Shown here: one piece after another, positions 15,618 to 23,771 of the stretch
Numbering within the stretch: position 1 is the first letter of the stretch
Layout of the letters: each line of letters begins with the position of its first letter
Source of the DNA: Streptomyces sp. NBC_01276
GTDB taxonomy: Bacteria; Actinomycetota; Actinomycetes; Streptomycetales; Streptomycetaceae
Direction of reading: 5' to 3'
DNA: 64,000 bases
NCBI RefSeq assembly: GCF_041435355.1
Contig: NZ_CP108445.1
Span: forward strand, 4,949-68,948
Program-made: the position numbers and the translations under genes
The notes under the pieces: model-generated
Databases searched by the model: none
What the model was told of the DNA's origin: nothing
What the model saw: the letters and a program-made list of their open reading frames with translations, nothing else

Positions 15618-16486
15618 GCAAGAAGAACCTTGTCGCCCAGGGGATCGCAAGCCTGGAGGCCGAGACCACTCAGCGTGCGAGCCGCGTCCCGCGGGCGGCC
15701 GACGCGAACCGGGATCCAGCCCTGCCTGCACAGTTCCAGCCGGCCGAGGTCCCCACTGTCGCCGCTCCGGCCCTGATGCCGCCCTCGTTCGAGACGTCCG
15801 CCCTGGAGGGGATGGACGAGGCCAAGCAGGTCGAGACCCTTGAAGCGGCCTACTGGGACGCGGACCGCGCGGAAGTCCGCAGCTTCCAGCTCGCCAAGAT
15901 GCGGGGCAGCGTCCTCAAGGGGGAACTGCTGCAGCTGCTGCTCGACCGGCGTGCCCATGAGCACCGCGGCCTAACCGTCGGGGATTACGCCGAGTCGTTG
16001 GGCGTCAAGCGGCAGTACGTGTACGACCTGATCGGGGCGGCCAACGACATCCGGGTGCTGGCCCCGCTCATCGAGGAGACCTCAACCCCCGTGGTGGCCT
16101 CTCAAGCCGCTGTCCTGGCTCCCCTGTACAAGGCCGATCCGGAAGCGGCCGGCCTGGTACTCCAGGCCGCCAAGGACACCGGCAAACTGTCCGCGGCCTC
16201 CCTGACCACGGCAGCACGTGACCTCGGACTTCTGCCCCCCGCAGAGACCCCCGCCCCGCAGCCGGCACCCCCTGCGCCCGCTACGGCCGCCGACGCGGCG
16301 AGCCGCCTGGCCTTCGCTGACGCCTACAAGGTGCTCGCGCCCAAGCGCATCGAGCAGTTGGTCCAAGAGAACCCTGCCGCAGTCCTGGACCAGGCCGAGG
16401 CGATCGAGGCGGAGATCATCAAGGTCCAGCGACGCGTGGAAGCCGCCAAGAAGGCGGCCCGCAAGGCCATCGGCACTGAAGCCTGA
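15614..16486 (+). CDS. parB: ParB-like centromere-binding partner
   Basis: 290 aa, start overlapping the parA stop. An Ala/Pro-rich N-terminus is followed by a helical domain. It includes RGLTVGDYAESLGVKRQYVY, a helix-turn-helix like the ParB/Spo0J DNA-binding centre, and ASQAAVLAPLYKADPEAAG. A Pro linker leads to a Lys/Ala-rich coiled C-terminus (IKVQRRVEAAKKAARKAIG). The GERR-box CTPase motif of chromosomal ParB is not visible, so it may be a plasmid-type adaptor. The name rests on operon context plus the HTH. Confidence 0.75.
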   Translation: MSKKNLVAQGIASLEAETTQRASRVPRAADANRDPALPAQFQPAEVPTVAAPALMPPSFETSALEGMDEAKQVETLEAAYWDADRAEVRSFQLAKMRGSVLKGELLQLLLDRRAHEHRGLTVGDYAESLGVKRQYVYDLIGAANDIRVLAPLIEETSTPVVASQAAVLAPLYKADPEAAGLVLQAAKDTGKLSAASLTTAARDLGLLPPAETPAPQPAPPAPATAADAASRLAFADAYKVLAPKRIEQLVQENPAAVLDQAEAIEAEIIKVQRRVEAAKKAARKAIGTEA

Positions 16487-16505
16487 CCCAGCCGTAGAAC
16501 CGGAG

Positions 16506-16530
16506 CCCCCGTACGCCAGACGTGCGGGGG
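16506..16530 (+). terminator. Terminator after parB
   Basis: CCCCCGTACG / CGTGCGGGGG hairpin with a CCAGA loop and one mismatch, followed by GTCTTGGTCT, 20 bases after the parB stop. Confidence 0.75.
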
Positions 16531-16570
16531 GTCTTGGTCTATCGGGCCCCGTGTGGCCCCCGCTTGATCA

Positions 16571-16654
16571 TTGACCGGTATACCTGTGTCGGCCGCAGGG
16601 CGGGGTGACCTTACGAACGACGAGTGGGTGCAACTTGCCCCACATCTGAAGGAG
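16571..16654 (+). pseudogene. N-terminal remnant of an IS-type transposase
   Basis: The frame reads RGDLTNDEWVQLAPHLKE, which matches the conserved opening (LTDxEWxxLxPxL) of IS4/IS5-superfamily transposases. The similarity stops after about 20 residues and the catalytic DDE parts are absent. A minute relic. Confidence 0.6.
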
Positions 16655-16796
16655 AGCATCACCCGGGCTCGTGGAACCCGGAGTCCCCGCAGCCTCACTC
16701 CAGGGCGCTTCGCCGCGGCGGATCGCCGTGCCAGACTCCCCTCAGGCAAACAGAACAAGCCAAACCGCCAACCGACTTACCTTGCGTCATCTTGCC

Positions 16797-16823
16797 TTGA
16801 GTGACATTGAGTGCGATTGAGTG
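16797..16823. repeat. Three TTGAGTG repeats at exact 10-bp phase
   Basis: TTGAGTG at 16797, 16807 and 16817, one per helical turn, about 95 bp upstream of the first leader unit. A regulator could bind them on one face of the DNA. Confidence 0.6.
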
Positions 16824-16916
16824 CCCATTCTCGGGAGACAGCACCGACTTGACCAGGTGGAACGTTGCCCGTGGCAGTTTTCGTCACGCGTCCTTTGGTC
16901 GCTGGCTTACTGGCCC

Positions 16917-17007
16917 TACTCTCCAGATGCCGAGCCGGATCCGGCAGCTCCGATCACTTCCATATCCACTGAAAGGGGACTTCGTCGTGCCTGAAAACGG
17001 CTGCTGA
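16917..17007 (+). promoter_or_regulatory. Leader unit 1 with a six-residue ORF
   Basis: TACTCTCC at 16917, then the GCCGGATCCGGC palindrome, the SD-like GAAAGGGGA, and GTG at 16987 encoding MPENGC. This is the first of four similarly built units (others at 17177, 17879 and 18154). The tiny ORF may be a truncated version of the longer ORFs in the other units. Confidence 0.55.
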
Positions 17008-17176
17008 GTGGAGTACGTGCCCACAGAGTCACGAACCGGCCATTTCGGCGCGCATTCTCACTACGCTCTGGCTACACCCTGACTACGTTCTCGCGCCCTC
17101 ATCCCCTGGTCAGGGGCCATGCAGTGCTGCTGGCGACTTCCGATGGCTGTGCCCGATGCCCTCGGCGGCCGAGCCC

Positions 17177-17250
17177 TACTCTCGCTGCACCAGGCCGGAT
17201 CCGGCCCGTATCCCAGTCACAGCCACGCCTTCACCGAAGGGATCTCCGCC
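17177..17250 (+). promoter_or_regulatory. Leader unit 2
   Basis: TACTCTC box at 17177, perfect GGCCGGATCCGGCC palindrome, SD GAAGGGA, then the ATG at 17251. Same order and spacing (74 bp box to start) as unit 1 (70), unit 3 (67) and unit 4 (71). Confidence 0.55.
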
Positions 17251-17394
17251 ATGCCTAAAAACACCCCGCCAGCGCCGAAGAGCGCACTCAGCCGACTTCT
17301 TCACAGCGCCGGGCAGTCCGCCCTCCAGGGCGCCGCCTTCAAGCTCGGCGCCGGGGCGGTGACGTTGCTGATTCTGTGGGCTCAGGCGATGTAG
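17251..17394 (+). CDS. Small membrane peptide behind leader unit 2
   Basis: 47 aa: a polar start (MPKNTPPAPKSALSRLLHSA) then a hydrophobic helix (GAAFKLGAGAVTLLILWAQA). The size and a single C-terminal helix recall small membrane toxins or regulatory peptides, but no family is recognised. SD GAAGGGA lies eight bases before the ATG. Confidence 0.6.
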   Translation: MPKNTPPAPKSALSRLLHSAGQSALQGAAFKLGAGAVTLLILWAQAM

Positions 17395-17510
17395 CACACG
17401 CCGCATCGCGGACCGTCGCTCGTCTCCGACCCTCGCGCGGAACGACTCGGCCATCGCCGGGGCAACGGCACATGTAACGAGGGGCCCGCCCCCCCTACTG
17501 CCAGGCAGCC

Positions 17511-17747
17511 CTAACCAGACATGTTCCCGGCGCCTGCCGTGACGCGGTTCCGTGCGGTTCCGTGCGGTTCCATGCGGTTCCGTGCGGTTCCGTGCGGTTC
17601 CACGCGGAAGCCTGCTGGATGCCGCGCCGAATGCGTGGCCGGGACAAGTCCGAGCCGCTTCGCCTTGCGTGGCCGCTCTGCCACACTCCCGTCAGGCAGG
17701 GAGAACCAGCCAATCCCGCCGTGGGGTTGGTCGGCGTAGTTAGTCAT
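17511..17747 (-). CDS. Small basic protein with repeat-encoded tail
   Basis: 78 aa from the ATG at 17747 (AGGGGG seven bases upstream). The N-terminal half, GGIGWFSLPDGSVAERPRKA then KRLGL, looks like a genuine conserved peptide. A decayed homologue (FCLPEGSLARRSAAAKRPG) lies on the minus strand around 16700-16758. The C-terminal half (EPHGTARNRMEPHGTARNR) is produced by the 10-bp tandem repeat at 17541-17606. It is divergent from leader unit 3. Confidence 0.5.
   Translation of the reverse strand: MTNYADQPHGGIGWFSLPDGSVAERPRKAKRLGLVPATHSARHPAGFRVEPHGTARNRMEPHGTARNRVTAGAGNMSG
17541..17606. repeat. Tandem 10-bp repeat, CGTGCGGTTC
   Basis: Six consecutive 10-bp units ending in GCGGTTC, with single-base variants, plus a partial seventh. 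The exact helical period and the location about 1 kb downstream of parB make it a candidate centromere or iteron array. It is also translated in the 17511-17747 ORF. Confidence 0.85.
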
Positions 17748-17878
17748 GGTTGCCCCCTGGTTAGCCACAGTTCGCCGTCCGACCAGAACAGATCGGCTCC
17801 ACAAGGGAATCCATCAGCGCAAACAGCGCTCATGGCGGGTTCCGGAGGAGCTGTTCGACCCGGTTCAGCGCCACGCTC

Positions 17879-18032
17879 TACTCTCCATTCAGCAGGCCGA
17901 ATCCGGCCGATCCACCGCTAGGCCGCCATGGAAAGGATCTTCGTCGTGCCCGAAACCTGCTCCGTGTGTGGCGGCGACCGCCCGAGGTCGCGATCTGGTC
18001 ATCCCCTACTGCGGCGGCTTAGAGCGTTCTAG
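17879..18032 (+). CDS. Leader unit 3 with a 28-residue CxxC peptide
   Basis: TACTCTCC at 17879, imperfect GGCCGAATCCGGCC palindrome, SD GAAAGGA, then GTG at 17946. The ORF 17946-18032 reads MPETCSVCGGDRPRSRSGHP and ends LLRRLRAF. It resembles the start of the 77-residue CxxC protein of unit 4 and may be its truncated relative. The 5' flank of this unit (17655-17745) is homologous to that of unit 1 (16703-16770). Confidence 0.45.
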
Positions 18033-18153
18033 AGCGTTCTCGACCTATCTCGACCCTGCTCTACCTCGCGGTGCCTGGAACTGCCTTTCACCTGCGACAA
18101 CGCGCCTGTGTCGGCTTTTGCACATGGCCGTCGCCAGGTCCAGTCGGCGCTCC

Positions 18154-18224
18154 TACTCTCCAAACACACCCCGGTTCTCGGGGACGTACCTCTTCAACCT
18201 GCCTTCGACGAAGGGAACTTCGCC
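18154..18224 (+). promoter_or_regulatory. Leader unit 4
   Basis: TACTCTCC at 18154, then CCCCG-GTTCT-CGGGG. The dyad is kept although its sequence differs from the GCCGGATCCGGC of the other units, which suggests that pairing or symmetry is what matters. SD GAAGGGA precedes the ATG at 18225. Confidence 0.55.
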
Positions 18225-18458
18225 ATGCCCTCTTGGCTGCGTATCGCCTGCCCTGCCTGCCGTCGCTCCGTCGCCGTGAGCCCGGACACCCGTCACCTGG
18301 CCCGGCACGACCCGCCGGGCCCCCAGAACCGCCGCCACGGCCTTCCACCGATCTCCTGCATCGCCTCAGGTCGCCTCATCCCGACGGGTTCGGATCTGCT
18401 GCTGCCGATGTTCGAGGACGCCGAACCAACAGGCGACGAGGAACTCCAGCTCTTCTGA
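18225..18458 (+). CDS. Small CxxC protein
   Basis: 77 aa: MPSWLRIACPACRRSVAVSP, then DTRHLARHDPPG. One CxxC and two His suggest a small zinc knuckle of a kind common as short ORFs in Streptomyces. The C-terminus is acidic (FEDAEPTGDEELQLF). It is the longest ORF among the four repeated leader units. Confidence 0.6.
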   Translation: MPSWLRIACPACRRSVAVSPDTRHLARHDPPGPQNRRHGLPPISCIASGRLIPTGSDLLLPMFEDAEPTGDEELQLF

Positions 18459-18536
18459 TCAGTCGCACGGCCAGTACCCGAGGCCGGGGCGAGGCGGGAT
18501 TCGGTACGCGCACCGAGAACGCAAAGCCAGCGCCGT

Positions 18537-18830
18537 GTGCAGCGGCGCGGGCTGTACGACGTGCTCTCCGGGCAGCCCGCCGCCGACAGCGGCTTCGAGG
18601 GATTCAACGACCTACGCCTGATCGAGATCCTGAAGAACCTCACCGAGGAAGAGCGCGTGGTGGCCATCGCACGCAGCCGTCCAGGGGTCGCAAGCTGGCC
18701 CGAAGCCGCTCGAATCGCCGGCTTCCTGAAGCCGGAGAAGGTCGGCGAGCAAGTCCGCCGGAAGGTGAAGCGGCTTGCCAATCAGCTCACCGGCCGCGAG
18801 ACCGAGGATGGTACTGGGAGCGGCCGGTGA
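18537..18830 (+). CDS. Small sigma-region-4-like DNA-binding protein
   Basis: 97 aa from a GTG at 18537 with only a weak ribosome site. After DLRLIEILKNLTEEERVVAI comes ARSRPGVASWPEAARIAGFL and KPEKVGEQVRRKVKRLANQL. This has the helix-turn-helix spacing and Arg/Lys-rich recognition helix of sigma-factor region 4 or a related repressor. No sigma region 2 is present. A plasmid regulator is inferred. Confidence 0.6.
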   Translation: MQRRGLYDVLSGQPAADSGFEGFNDLRLIEILKNLTEEERVVAIARSRPGVASWPEAARIAGFLKPEKVGEQVRRKVKRLANQLTGRETEDGTGSGR

Positions 18831-18886
18831 GCGCCGCAGATGACGAATCCCGCCAGCTGAGGGACTCAGGCAAAGGAGTTGTTGAC

Positions 18887-19333
18887 ATGGAGGTCACCGT
18901 GGGGACAGCGCTACGGATCGACGTAGATGGGGCGGTCGTCGTACTGCCGTGGGCGGATGACGATGCAGCATGCTCGGCTCAGGTGAGGGAGGTGGTTGGC
19001 GGCCCTGCGGACCGGGCGATCTACCACCGGAAGGCGCACCTTCATGTGCACGGCAATGGGGCAGCTGAGGGGCTGCCCATGAACCTGGCTGCCTGGGTGC
19101 TGGCGTCGCAGTGGCGGGGGATGGAGATCTCGTACGGCTTCTACGGGCCGGTGCTGGTGACGGGACCTGATCGGTCTGCTCTCCCTGAGGGGATGGCCGC
19201 GGAGGTGCGCGCGGTGTGTGCGGCAGTCGCCGAGGTGCGACTGGAGTGGATGACCCGGCCGCCGGCAGGGGAGGCCGCGGCCCGTGCGGAGGTTCTGGCT
19301 GCTGCCCGGCATGCGGTAGCGGCGTTGATCTGA
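18887..19333 (+). CDS. Hypothetical protein of a plasmid/phage type
   Basis: 148 aa; ATG at 18887 with AAAGGAG eight bases upstream. The first half (ALRIDVDGAVVVLPWADDDA, VREVVGGPADRAIYHRKAHL) resembles the DUF3846-type proteins of actinophages and plasmids (weak match by eye). The second half is Ala-rich and helical. Function unknown. It is convergent with the 19396-22758 gene, with a terminator between them. Confidence 0.65.
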   Translation: MEVTVGTALRIDVDGAVVVLPWADDDAACSAQVREVVGGPADRAIYHRKAHLHVHGNGAAEGLPMNLAAWVLASQWRGMEISYGFYGPVLVTGPDRSALPEGMAAEVRAVCAAVAEVRLEWMTRPPAGEAAARAEVLAAARHAVAALI

Positions 19334-19350
19334 TCTCTTCCGAGCCTGTT

Positions 19351-19378
19351 GTGGGGGCCTGCGTCGGCAGGCCCCCAC
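19351..19378. terminator. Bidirectional terminator
   Basis: GTGGGGGCCTGC-GTCG-GCAGGCCCCCAC: perfect 12-bp stem, four-base loop, between convergent genes ending at 19333 and 19396. Confidence 0.9.
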
Positions 19379-19395
19379 GTGCATGTCGTGACGGG

Positions 19396-22300
19396 TCAGG
19401 GAGTTTTGGTGAGGGCGGCGCGGGGTGTGAGGACGCGGTCGATCGTGTCTTCGGTGGGGCCGTCGAGGGTGATGTCGTAGGTGCGGGCCATCTGCTGGAG
19501 GCGGGCGACCGTTTTGCGGATGGCGTGGTGGTTGTCGGCGGCCCATTCGATGTGCAGGAGGTCGCGGTAGAGGACCTCGGAGGTTTCCTCGATGTCGAGG
19601 GCGTGGAGGACGGTGCGGCGGGCGGCGTCGAGGTCGGGGGTGTCGCCGTCGGTGTGCCAGCGGGCGAGGGTGTGGGCGGTGTCGGTGATCCGGGACAGCA
19701 TTTCCTGGGTGACGGCGTCGGCCCAGGGCAGGGTGCGGCCGTCGAAGGGCTTTCCGCGTACGAGGGCCATGGCCGCTTCGAGGTAGGCGATGCCGGTCTG
19801 CGGGCCGGCTGCGAGTCCGTGGGAGGCCAGGTCCTGGAATTCCTGCCAGTCGGAGGTAACCGAGGGGTGGAAGGTGTAGGCGCCGTTCTTGGGCCGGGGC
19901 AGCAGGGGGAGCCCGTCCGGGGTGGTGCCGATTTCGGCGCGGAGTTCGGAGAGGCGTGACTGCAGGGTGCGGACCGACCAGGGGGTGACGGGGTCGATGG
20001 CCGTGCACAGATAGTCGGCGCTGCGTCCGGGGCGGAGGTGGATGAGGGCGGCGACGGCGGTGGTGCGTGGTGCGTGGGCGGATCCCGTACCGCCGGTGAT
20101 GCGCAGCGTGCCGAGCATGTCGATACGGACCGAGTCGGCGGTGGCCTCGGCTCCGGCCGGGCCCGGCTGCGGGCGTGTACCGGGGTTGTGGCCGGCTGTC
20201 TGCTGGAGGAGCGGCGCGGGCACGGGCGCGGCGGCTGGGCTCTGCTCCCTTTCCTCACGGCCACCGGTGTCACCGGCGGCAGCGTCGTCCTCGGCCTTGG
20301 CTTCGGAGTCCGCGGTGTCGGTGGTGGCTGTTCCTGTGGGGCTGGCGAGGAGTGAGGGGAATGGGTTGCCCGGGTCCTGGGCGTCGTCGCTGGTGACGTG
20401 CACGCTTAGGGGCAGCCCCGAGGCGGCCGGCTGCTGGTGGCTCTCGGCGAACTCCCATGCCCCGGTGGCCGGCTCGGCGTCCTGGACGGCGACCTGCAGG
20501 GCGTGGACGTACTGCCGGTACTGCTCGTCGCTCACGCGCTGCAGGGTGACCGGTGTCTCCAGCGAGGCCAGGACGCCGTCCTGGTCGCGTGCGGCGTCGA
20601 GGATCTCCGCGTGCGGGAACACCAGGCGGGCATGGGGGGTGGCGGGCAGGACGACAGCAGTCTTCAGGTCGCGGGCGGAGGCGATGGCGTCGGCGAGGAG
20701 GGCGAGGTCCTGCTCGGTGTGGTCGCCAGCGCCGATCATCAGCCAGGGCAGGACCTGCTCCCCGGACTGGTGGGCTTCCACGAGGAGTTCACCGAGGTCG
20801 GTGGCGACGGCCGCCAGGTGGGGCATGGTGCGGATCCGGCCCTGCGGGAGGAGTCCGGACAGGCGGCTGCCGAGTCCGGCGGTCAGGATCTCTGCATAGT
20901 CGGTCCACCCGCTCGTCCCGAGCTCCAGGGCCAGGGCGCGGGCGACTTCGAGGACCTCCTCGGGGCTGCCGTCCAGAAGCAGGATCCGGCAGGTGGTGAG
21001 GTCGGCCAGCAGCAGACCGGTGTCGTCGGCGCCGAGCGTGACCAGGCCGGGATACGGGGCGTGGACGTCGGCGAGGTCGTCGGCGCGGGGGAGGACGGCC
21101 TCGTTGTCGAGGACCCAGGTGCGGCTGTCCGGGCCGGCGGTGAACGGGGTGACAGGGTCGGCGGGTTCGTCCAGCAGCAGCGCCACGCCCTCGGCGGAGA
21201 GCCGTGCGCCGCGCAGCGCGGGCAGATCCCTGTGGTCGGCGGCGGCATGGTGGGCGAGGGCGCGCAGGACGCGGTCGAGGAGCTCTACGCCCTCTGGTTC
21301 GGCGACCGCGGCGAGAACCTGCTCGACGTTGGTGGGATCGTCGTCCTGGGCGATGGTCTCGCCCGCGCGGCGGGCCCGCTGCTGCAGGATCCGCCGTACT
21401 CCGAGCGCTCCGGCGAGGGAGGCGGCGAGCAGCGTACCGATCCCGGCGACCAGCGCCCAGTTCACCCGGTGCGAGGTCGCGGCGCCCTCGGCTGTGTCCG
21501 GCGCCGCGGTGGTGGCGGCTGTGGTGGCCGGGGAGGCGGCCGGGCTGGCCGCGGATGGCGGCGTGGCCTGCTTGGGGACCTGGCCGGGGTTCGGGCTGGC
21601 GGTGGGGGCCAGCGTCGTGGTGTTCGCGGTTGCCGGGCTCGGTGCCGAAGCGATCGCCGTGGGGCCGGGGGTGGGTGTCACCGCCGACGGGGTGGCGGGC
21701 TTGACGGTGGGAGCGGGTGACGCCGGTGCAGCGGGCGGGGTGGTGTCGTTGCCGGACGGGAACTGCGGCGATGCAGGAGTGAGAGCCGGGGGGAGGGTGA
21801 GTTGCTGGCCGGGGTAGATCAGGTTCGGGTCGGTGAACGTCCCGCCGCCGGGCAGAGGCGTGCCCTTGTTCAGCTCGAACACCTCTGGGTACCGGTCGGG
21901 GCTGCCGAGGTGCTCGTGGGCGATGGAGGAGAGGCTCTCTCCCGCGCGGACGGTGTACTGCGTCCCTGCGGCTTCAGTGGCGACAGCGTTGCCGTGCTCG
22001 CCCTGGGCGCGGAGGTTTGTGGGCGCGGGTAGGGCGGCATCGCGGGGGAGGGTGAGGACCCATCCAGGCTGGATCGGCTGGTCGGCACGGAAGACCGCAC
22101 CGTCGGCCATCACGTGGCCCTCGTTGAGGGCGGCGATCTCCTCCCACCGCGATCCGTTCCCCATCGCGGTCTCGGCGATCGACCACAGGCTCTCGGCCGG
22201 CCGGACATCCCGCACCGTGTGCGTCACCACCCCGGCCCCCGCGCTCTCGGCCGCTGCGGCACCCGCGGCCGTGGCCGCGTTGGCGTCCGTGCCGGGTACG

Positions 22301-22758
22301 GGGGTCGCGCTGGCACTCACCGGCGCGGCCTGGGCGGGTGCGGCGGGCACAGCAAGGGCAGTTCCGGCGGGCAGGGCCAGCAGGACGGCCCCGACCAGCG
22401 TTGCGGCGGCCCGCTGCCCTACCAGGCCCCGGATGTGCGGGGCGCTGCGGCCGCGCAGCTGGGCGGGGATCTCCAGCAGGACCGCGATGGCGAACAGGCC
22501 CCAGCCGATCCAGCCGGCGGCGGCGAGGAGCAGCAGGAAGACCTGTCCGGAGTCGTCGGTGGACAGCAGGTTCGCCAGTGCGGTGGTGCCGGGCGGTCCT
22601 ACCTGGGTGGTGGCCCACCACAGCAGGATCGGCAGGCCGGCCAGGAGGGCGGCGAGGATGGTCAGGGAGAGCAGGCCGCGCACGAGGGCGGCCGCCGTCT
22701 GGGCGCGCCCGCGCCCGGGGCGGGGCCGGGGGGCGGGGCCGGGGGTGGGCTGGCTCAT
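19396..22758 (-). CDS. LysM-BTAD fusion membrane protein of the tad locus
   Basis: 1120 aa. The N-terminal helices (LLSLTILAALLAGLPILLWW, VFLLLLAAAGWIGWGLFAIA, GAVLLALPAGTALA) are followed by two LysM repeats: about 185-240 (RPAESLWSIAETAMGNGSRW) and 260-320 (YTVRAGESLSSIAHEHLGSP). A Pro/Thr-rich linker and one more helix (WALVAGIGTLLAASLAGALG) precede a long cytoplasmic region. The last 250 residues read as a winged-helix plus BTAD segment (RTLQSRLSELRAEIGTTPDG, GKPFDGRTLPWADAVTQEML, EVLYRDLLHIEWAADNHHAI). A membrane sensor coupling cell wall to pilus or transfer expression is an inference. Confidence 0.85.
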   Translation of the reverse strand: MSQPTPGPAPRPRPGRGRAQTAAALVRGLLSLTILAALLAGLPILLWWATTQVGPPGTTALANLLSTDDSGQVFLLLLAAAGWIGWGLFAIAVLLEIPAQLRGRSAPHIRGLVGQRAAATLVGAVLLALPAGTALAVPAAPAQAAPVSASATPVPGTDANAATAAGAAAAESAGAGVVTHTVRDVRPAESLWSIAETAMGNGSRWEEIAALNEGHVMADGAVFRADQPIQPGWVLTLPRDAALPAPTNLRAQGEHGNAVATEAAGTQYTVRAGESLSSIAHEHLGSPDRYPEVFELNKGTPLPGGGTFTDPNLIYPGQQLTLPPALTPASPQFPSGNDTTPPAAPASPAPTVKPATPSAVTPTPGPTAIASAPSPATANTTTLAPTASPNPGQVPKQATPPSAASPAASPATTAATTAAPDTAEGAATSHRVNWALVAGIGTLLAASLAGALGVRRILQQRARRAGETIAQDDDPTNVEQVLAAVAEPEGVELLDRVLRALAHHAAADHRDLPALRGARLSAEGVALLLDEPADPVTPFTAGPDSRTWVLDNEAVLPRADDLADVHAPYPGLVTLGADDTGLLLADLTTCRILLLDGSPEEVLEVARALALELGTSGWTDYAEILTAGLGSRLSGLLPQGRIRTMPHLAAVATDLGELLVEAHQSGEQVLPWLMIGAGDHTEQDLALLADAIASARDLKTAVVLPATPHARLVFPHAEILDAARDQDGVLASLETPVTLQRVSDEQYRQYVHALQVAVQDAEPATGAWEFAESHQQPAASGLPLSVHVTSDDAQDPGNPFPSLLASPTGTATTDTADSEAKAEDDAAAGDTGGREEREQSPAAAPVPAPLLQQTAGHNPGTRPQPGPAGAEATADSVRIDMLGTLRITGGTGSAHAPRTTAVAALIHLRPGRSADYLCTAIDPVTPWSVRTLQSRLSELRAEIGTTPDGLPLLPRPKNGAYTFHPSVTSDWQEFQDLASHGLAAGPQTGIAYLEAAMALVRGKPFDGRTLPWADAVTQEMLSRITDTAHTLARWHTDGDTPDLDAARRTVLHALDIEETSEVLYRDLLHIEWAADNHHAIRKTVARLQQMARTYDITLDGPTEDTIDRVLTPRAALTKTP

Positions 22759-22789
22759 GGGCGGGTCCTTCGTGCGCGGGCGAAGCGGG

Positions 22790-23290
22790 CTACTGGGGTT
22801 GGGTGATGCCGTGCAGGAGGCGGGCGGTGCCGTGGCCGGTCACGTTCATGGACCCGATCCCGGCGACCGCGAGGAATTTCGTGTTGTAGGTGTCGTGGAC
22901 GGTCACGGTGAGCTCGGTTCCGTCCCCGGACAGGGCAGTGCTGCCGCGGGTGCCGGCGCGTGCGAGGTAGGCCTGGGCTGCGGCCTGCGCGGCCGCGGGG
23001 TCGGCACGGACCTGCTGGCCGGTGATCGCGGCGGCGGGGTCGATGGCCTGCCCTGCGGCGCGGGCGGCCTCCATGGCGATGGCGTCGGCGCGTTCGGTGG
23101 CGCGGAGTTTCCCGCTGCCGTCGATGGCCAGGCCGATGATGCCCAGCAGGGCCACGGTGACGATCGCGGTATAGATCGCGATGCCGCCTTCGTCGTCGCG
23201 CAGGCTCCGCCGTACCCGCCGCCGCGGTGCGGCGGGGGCCGGGGACAGGCCGGGGGCGGGCGGGGCGGTGGCGGGGTCCGGTGTGGGCAT
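22790..23290 (-). CDS. TadG-like pilus-associated protein
   Basis: 166 aa. A Pro-rich start is followed by DDEGGIAIYTAIVTVALLGI, the Gly-rich TadE/TadG processing-site and membrane-helix pattern. Then comes AIDGSGKLRATERADAIAME, typical of TadG-type Flp accessory proteins. The mature part is a secreted beta-rich domain. Last of three consecutive pilin-like genes; 31 bp upstream of the LysM-BTAD gene. Confidence 0.8.
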   Translation of the reverse strand: MPTPDPATAPPAPGLSPAPAAPRRRVRRSLRDDEGGIAIYTAIVTVALLGIIGLAIDGSGKLRATERADAIAMEAARAAGQAIDPAAAITGQQVRADPAAAQAAAQAYLARAGTRGSTALSGDGTELTVTVHDTYNTKFLAVAGIGSMNVTGHGTARLLHGITQPQ

Positions 23291-23294
23291 GTGG

Positions 23295-23771
23295 TTATCC
23301 CTCCCGGGAGCGGTAGGCGTCCACTACCGAGGTGAAAGTGCTGGTCAGTGTCTTGGATCCGGGGATGCCGGGGATCAGTAGGTCGGACAGGGGCACGGTG
23401 CAGGAGATGGTGACTGTCACGGTGCCGACGTCGCCGAGCGGTACGGCCAGCCCGGAGGCGTCGACGCTGGTGTGGGTCGAGGTGCAGTGGATGCCCTGGT
23501 CGGCGAGGGAGCGCGCGGCAGCTCCGGATGCTTCGGCTTGGGCGCCTGAGTAGGTGCGGGAGATGGAGGCGGCGCGGGCGGCGTCCTCGGCGGCGGCGTC
23601 GATCTTCGCGCCGGAGGTGACGATGCGTCCGCCCGCGATGGCCAGGCAGAGCAGCATCAGCAGCAGCGGGGTGACGATCGCGGCCGCGATGGACTCGCTG
23701 CCCCGGTCCTCGCGCAGCCGTGTGCCCAGGCGGCTCCAGCTCGTGGTGGCCGGCGGCAGGTGGTGGGTCAT
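23295..23771 (-). CDS. TadE/F-like minor pilin
   Basis: 158 aa from the ATG at 23771, which overlaps the previous stop (ATGA); a GTG four codons upstream is possible. The prepilin-like stretch is REDRGSESIAAAIVTPLLLM, then LLCLAIAGG with the conserved Glu near the helix start. The exported part has a Cys pair and ends in a VDAYRSREG tail. Part of a TadE-TadF-TadG triplet. Confidence 0.8.
   Translation of the reverse strand: MTHHLPPATTSWSRLGTRLREDRGSESIAAAIVTPLLLMLLCLAIAGGRIVTSGAKIDAAAEDAARAASISRTYSGAQAEASGAAARSLADQGIHCTSTHTSVDASGLAVPLGDVGTVTVTISCTVPLSDLLIPGIPGSKTLTSTFTSVVDAYRSREG

Noticed and set aside
17541..17606. CRISPR array
   Set aside because: The repeats are contiguous 10-bp units without spacers.
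18894..20273. 459-aa minus-strand Pro/Ser-rich frame
   Set aside because: Runs antisense through 18887-19333, through the 19351 terminator, and out of frame through the BTAD gene.
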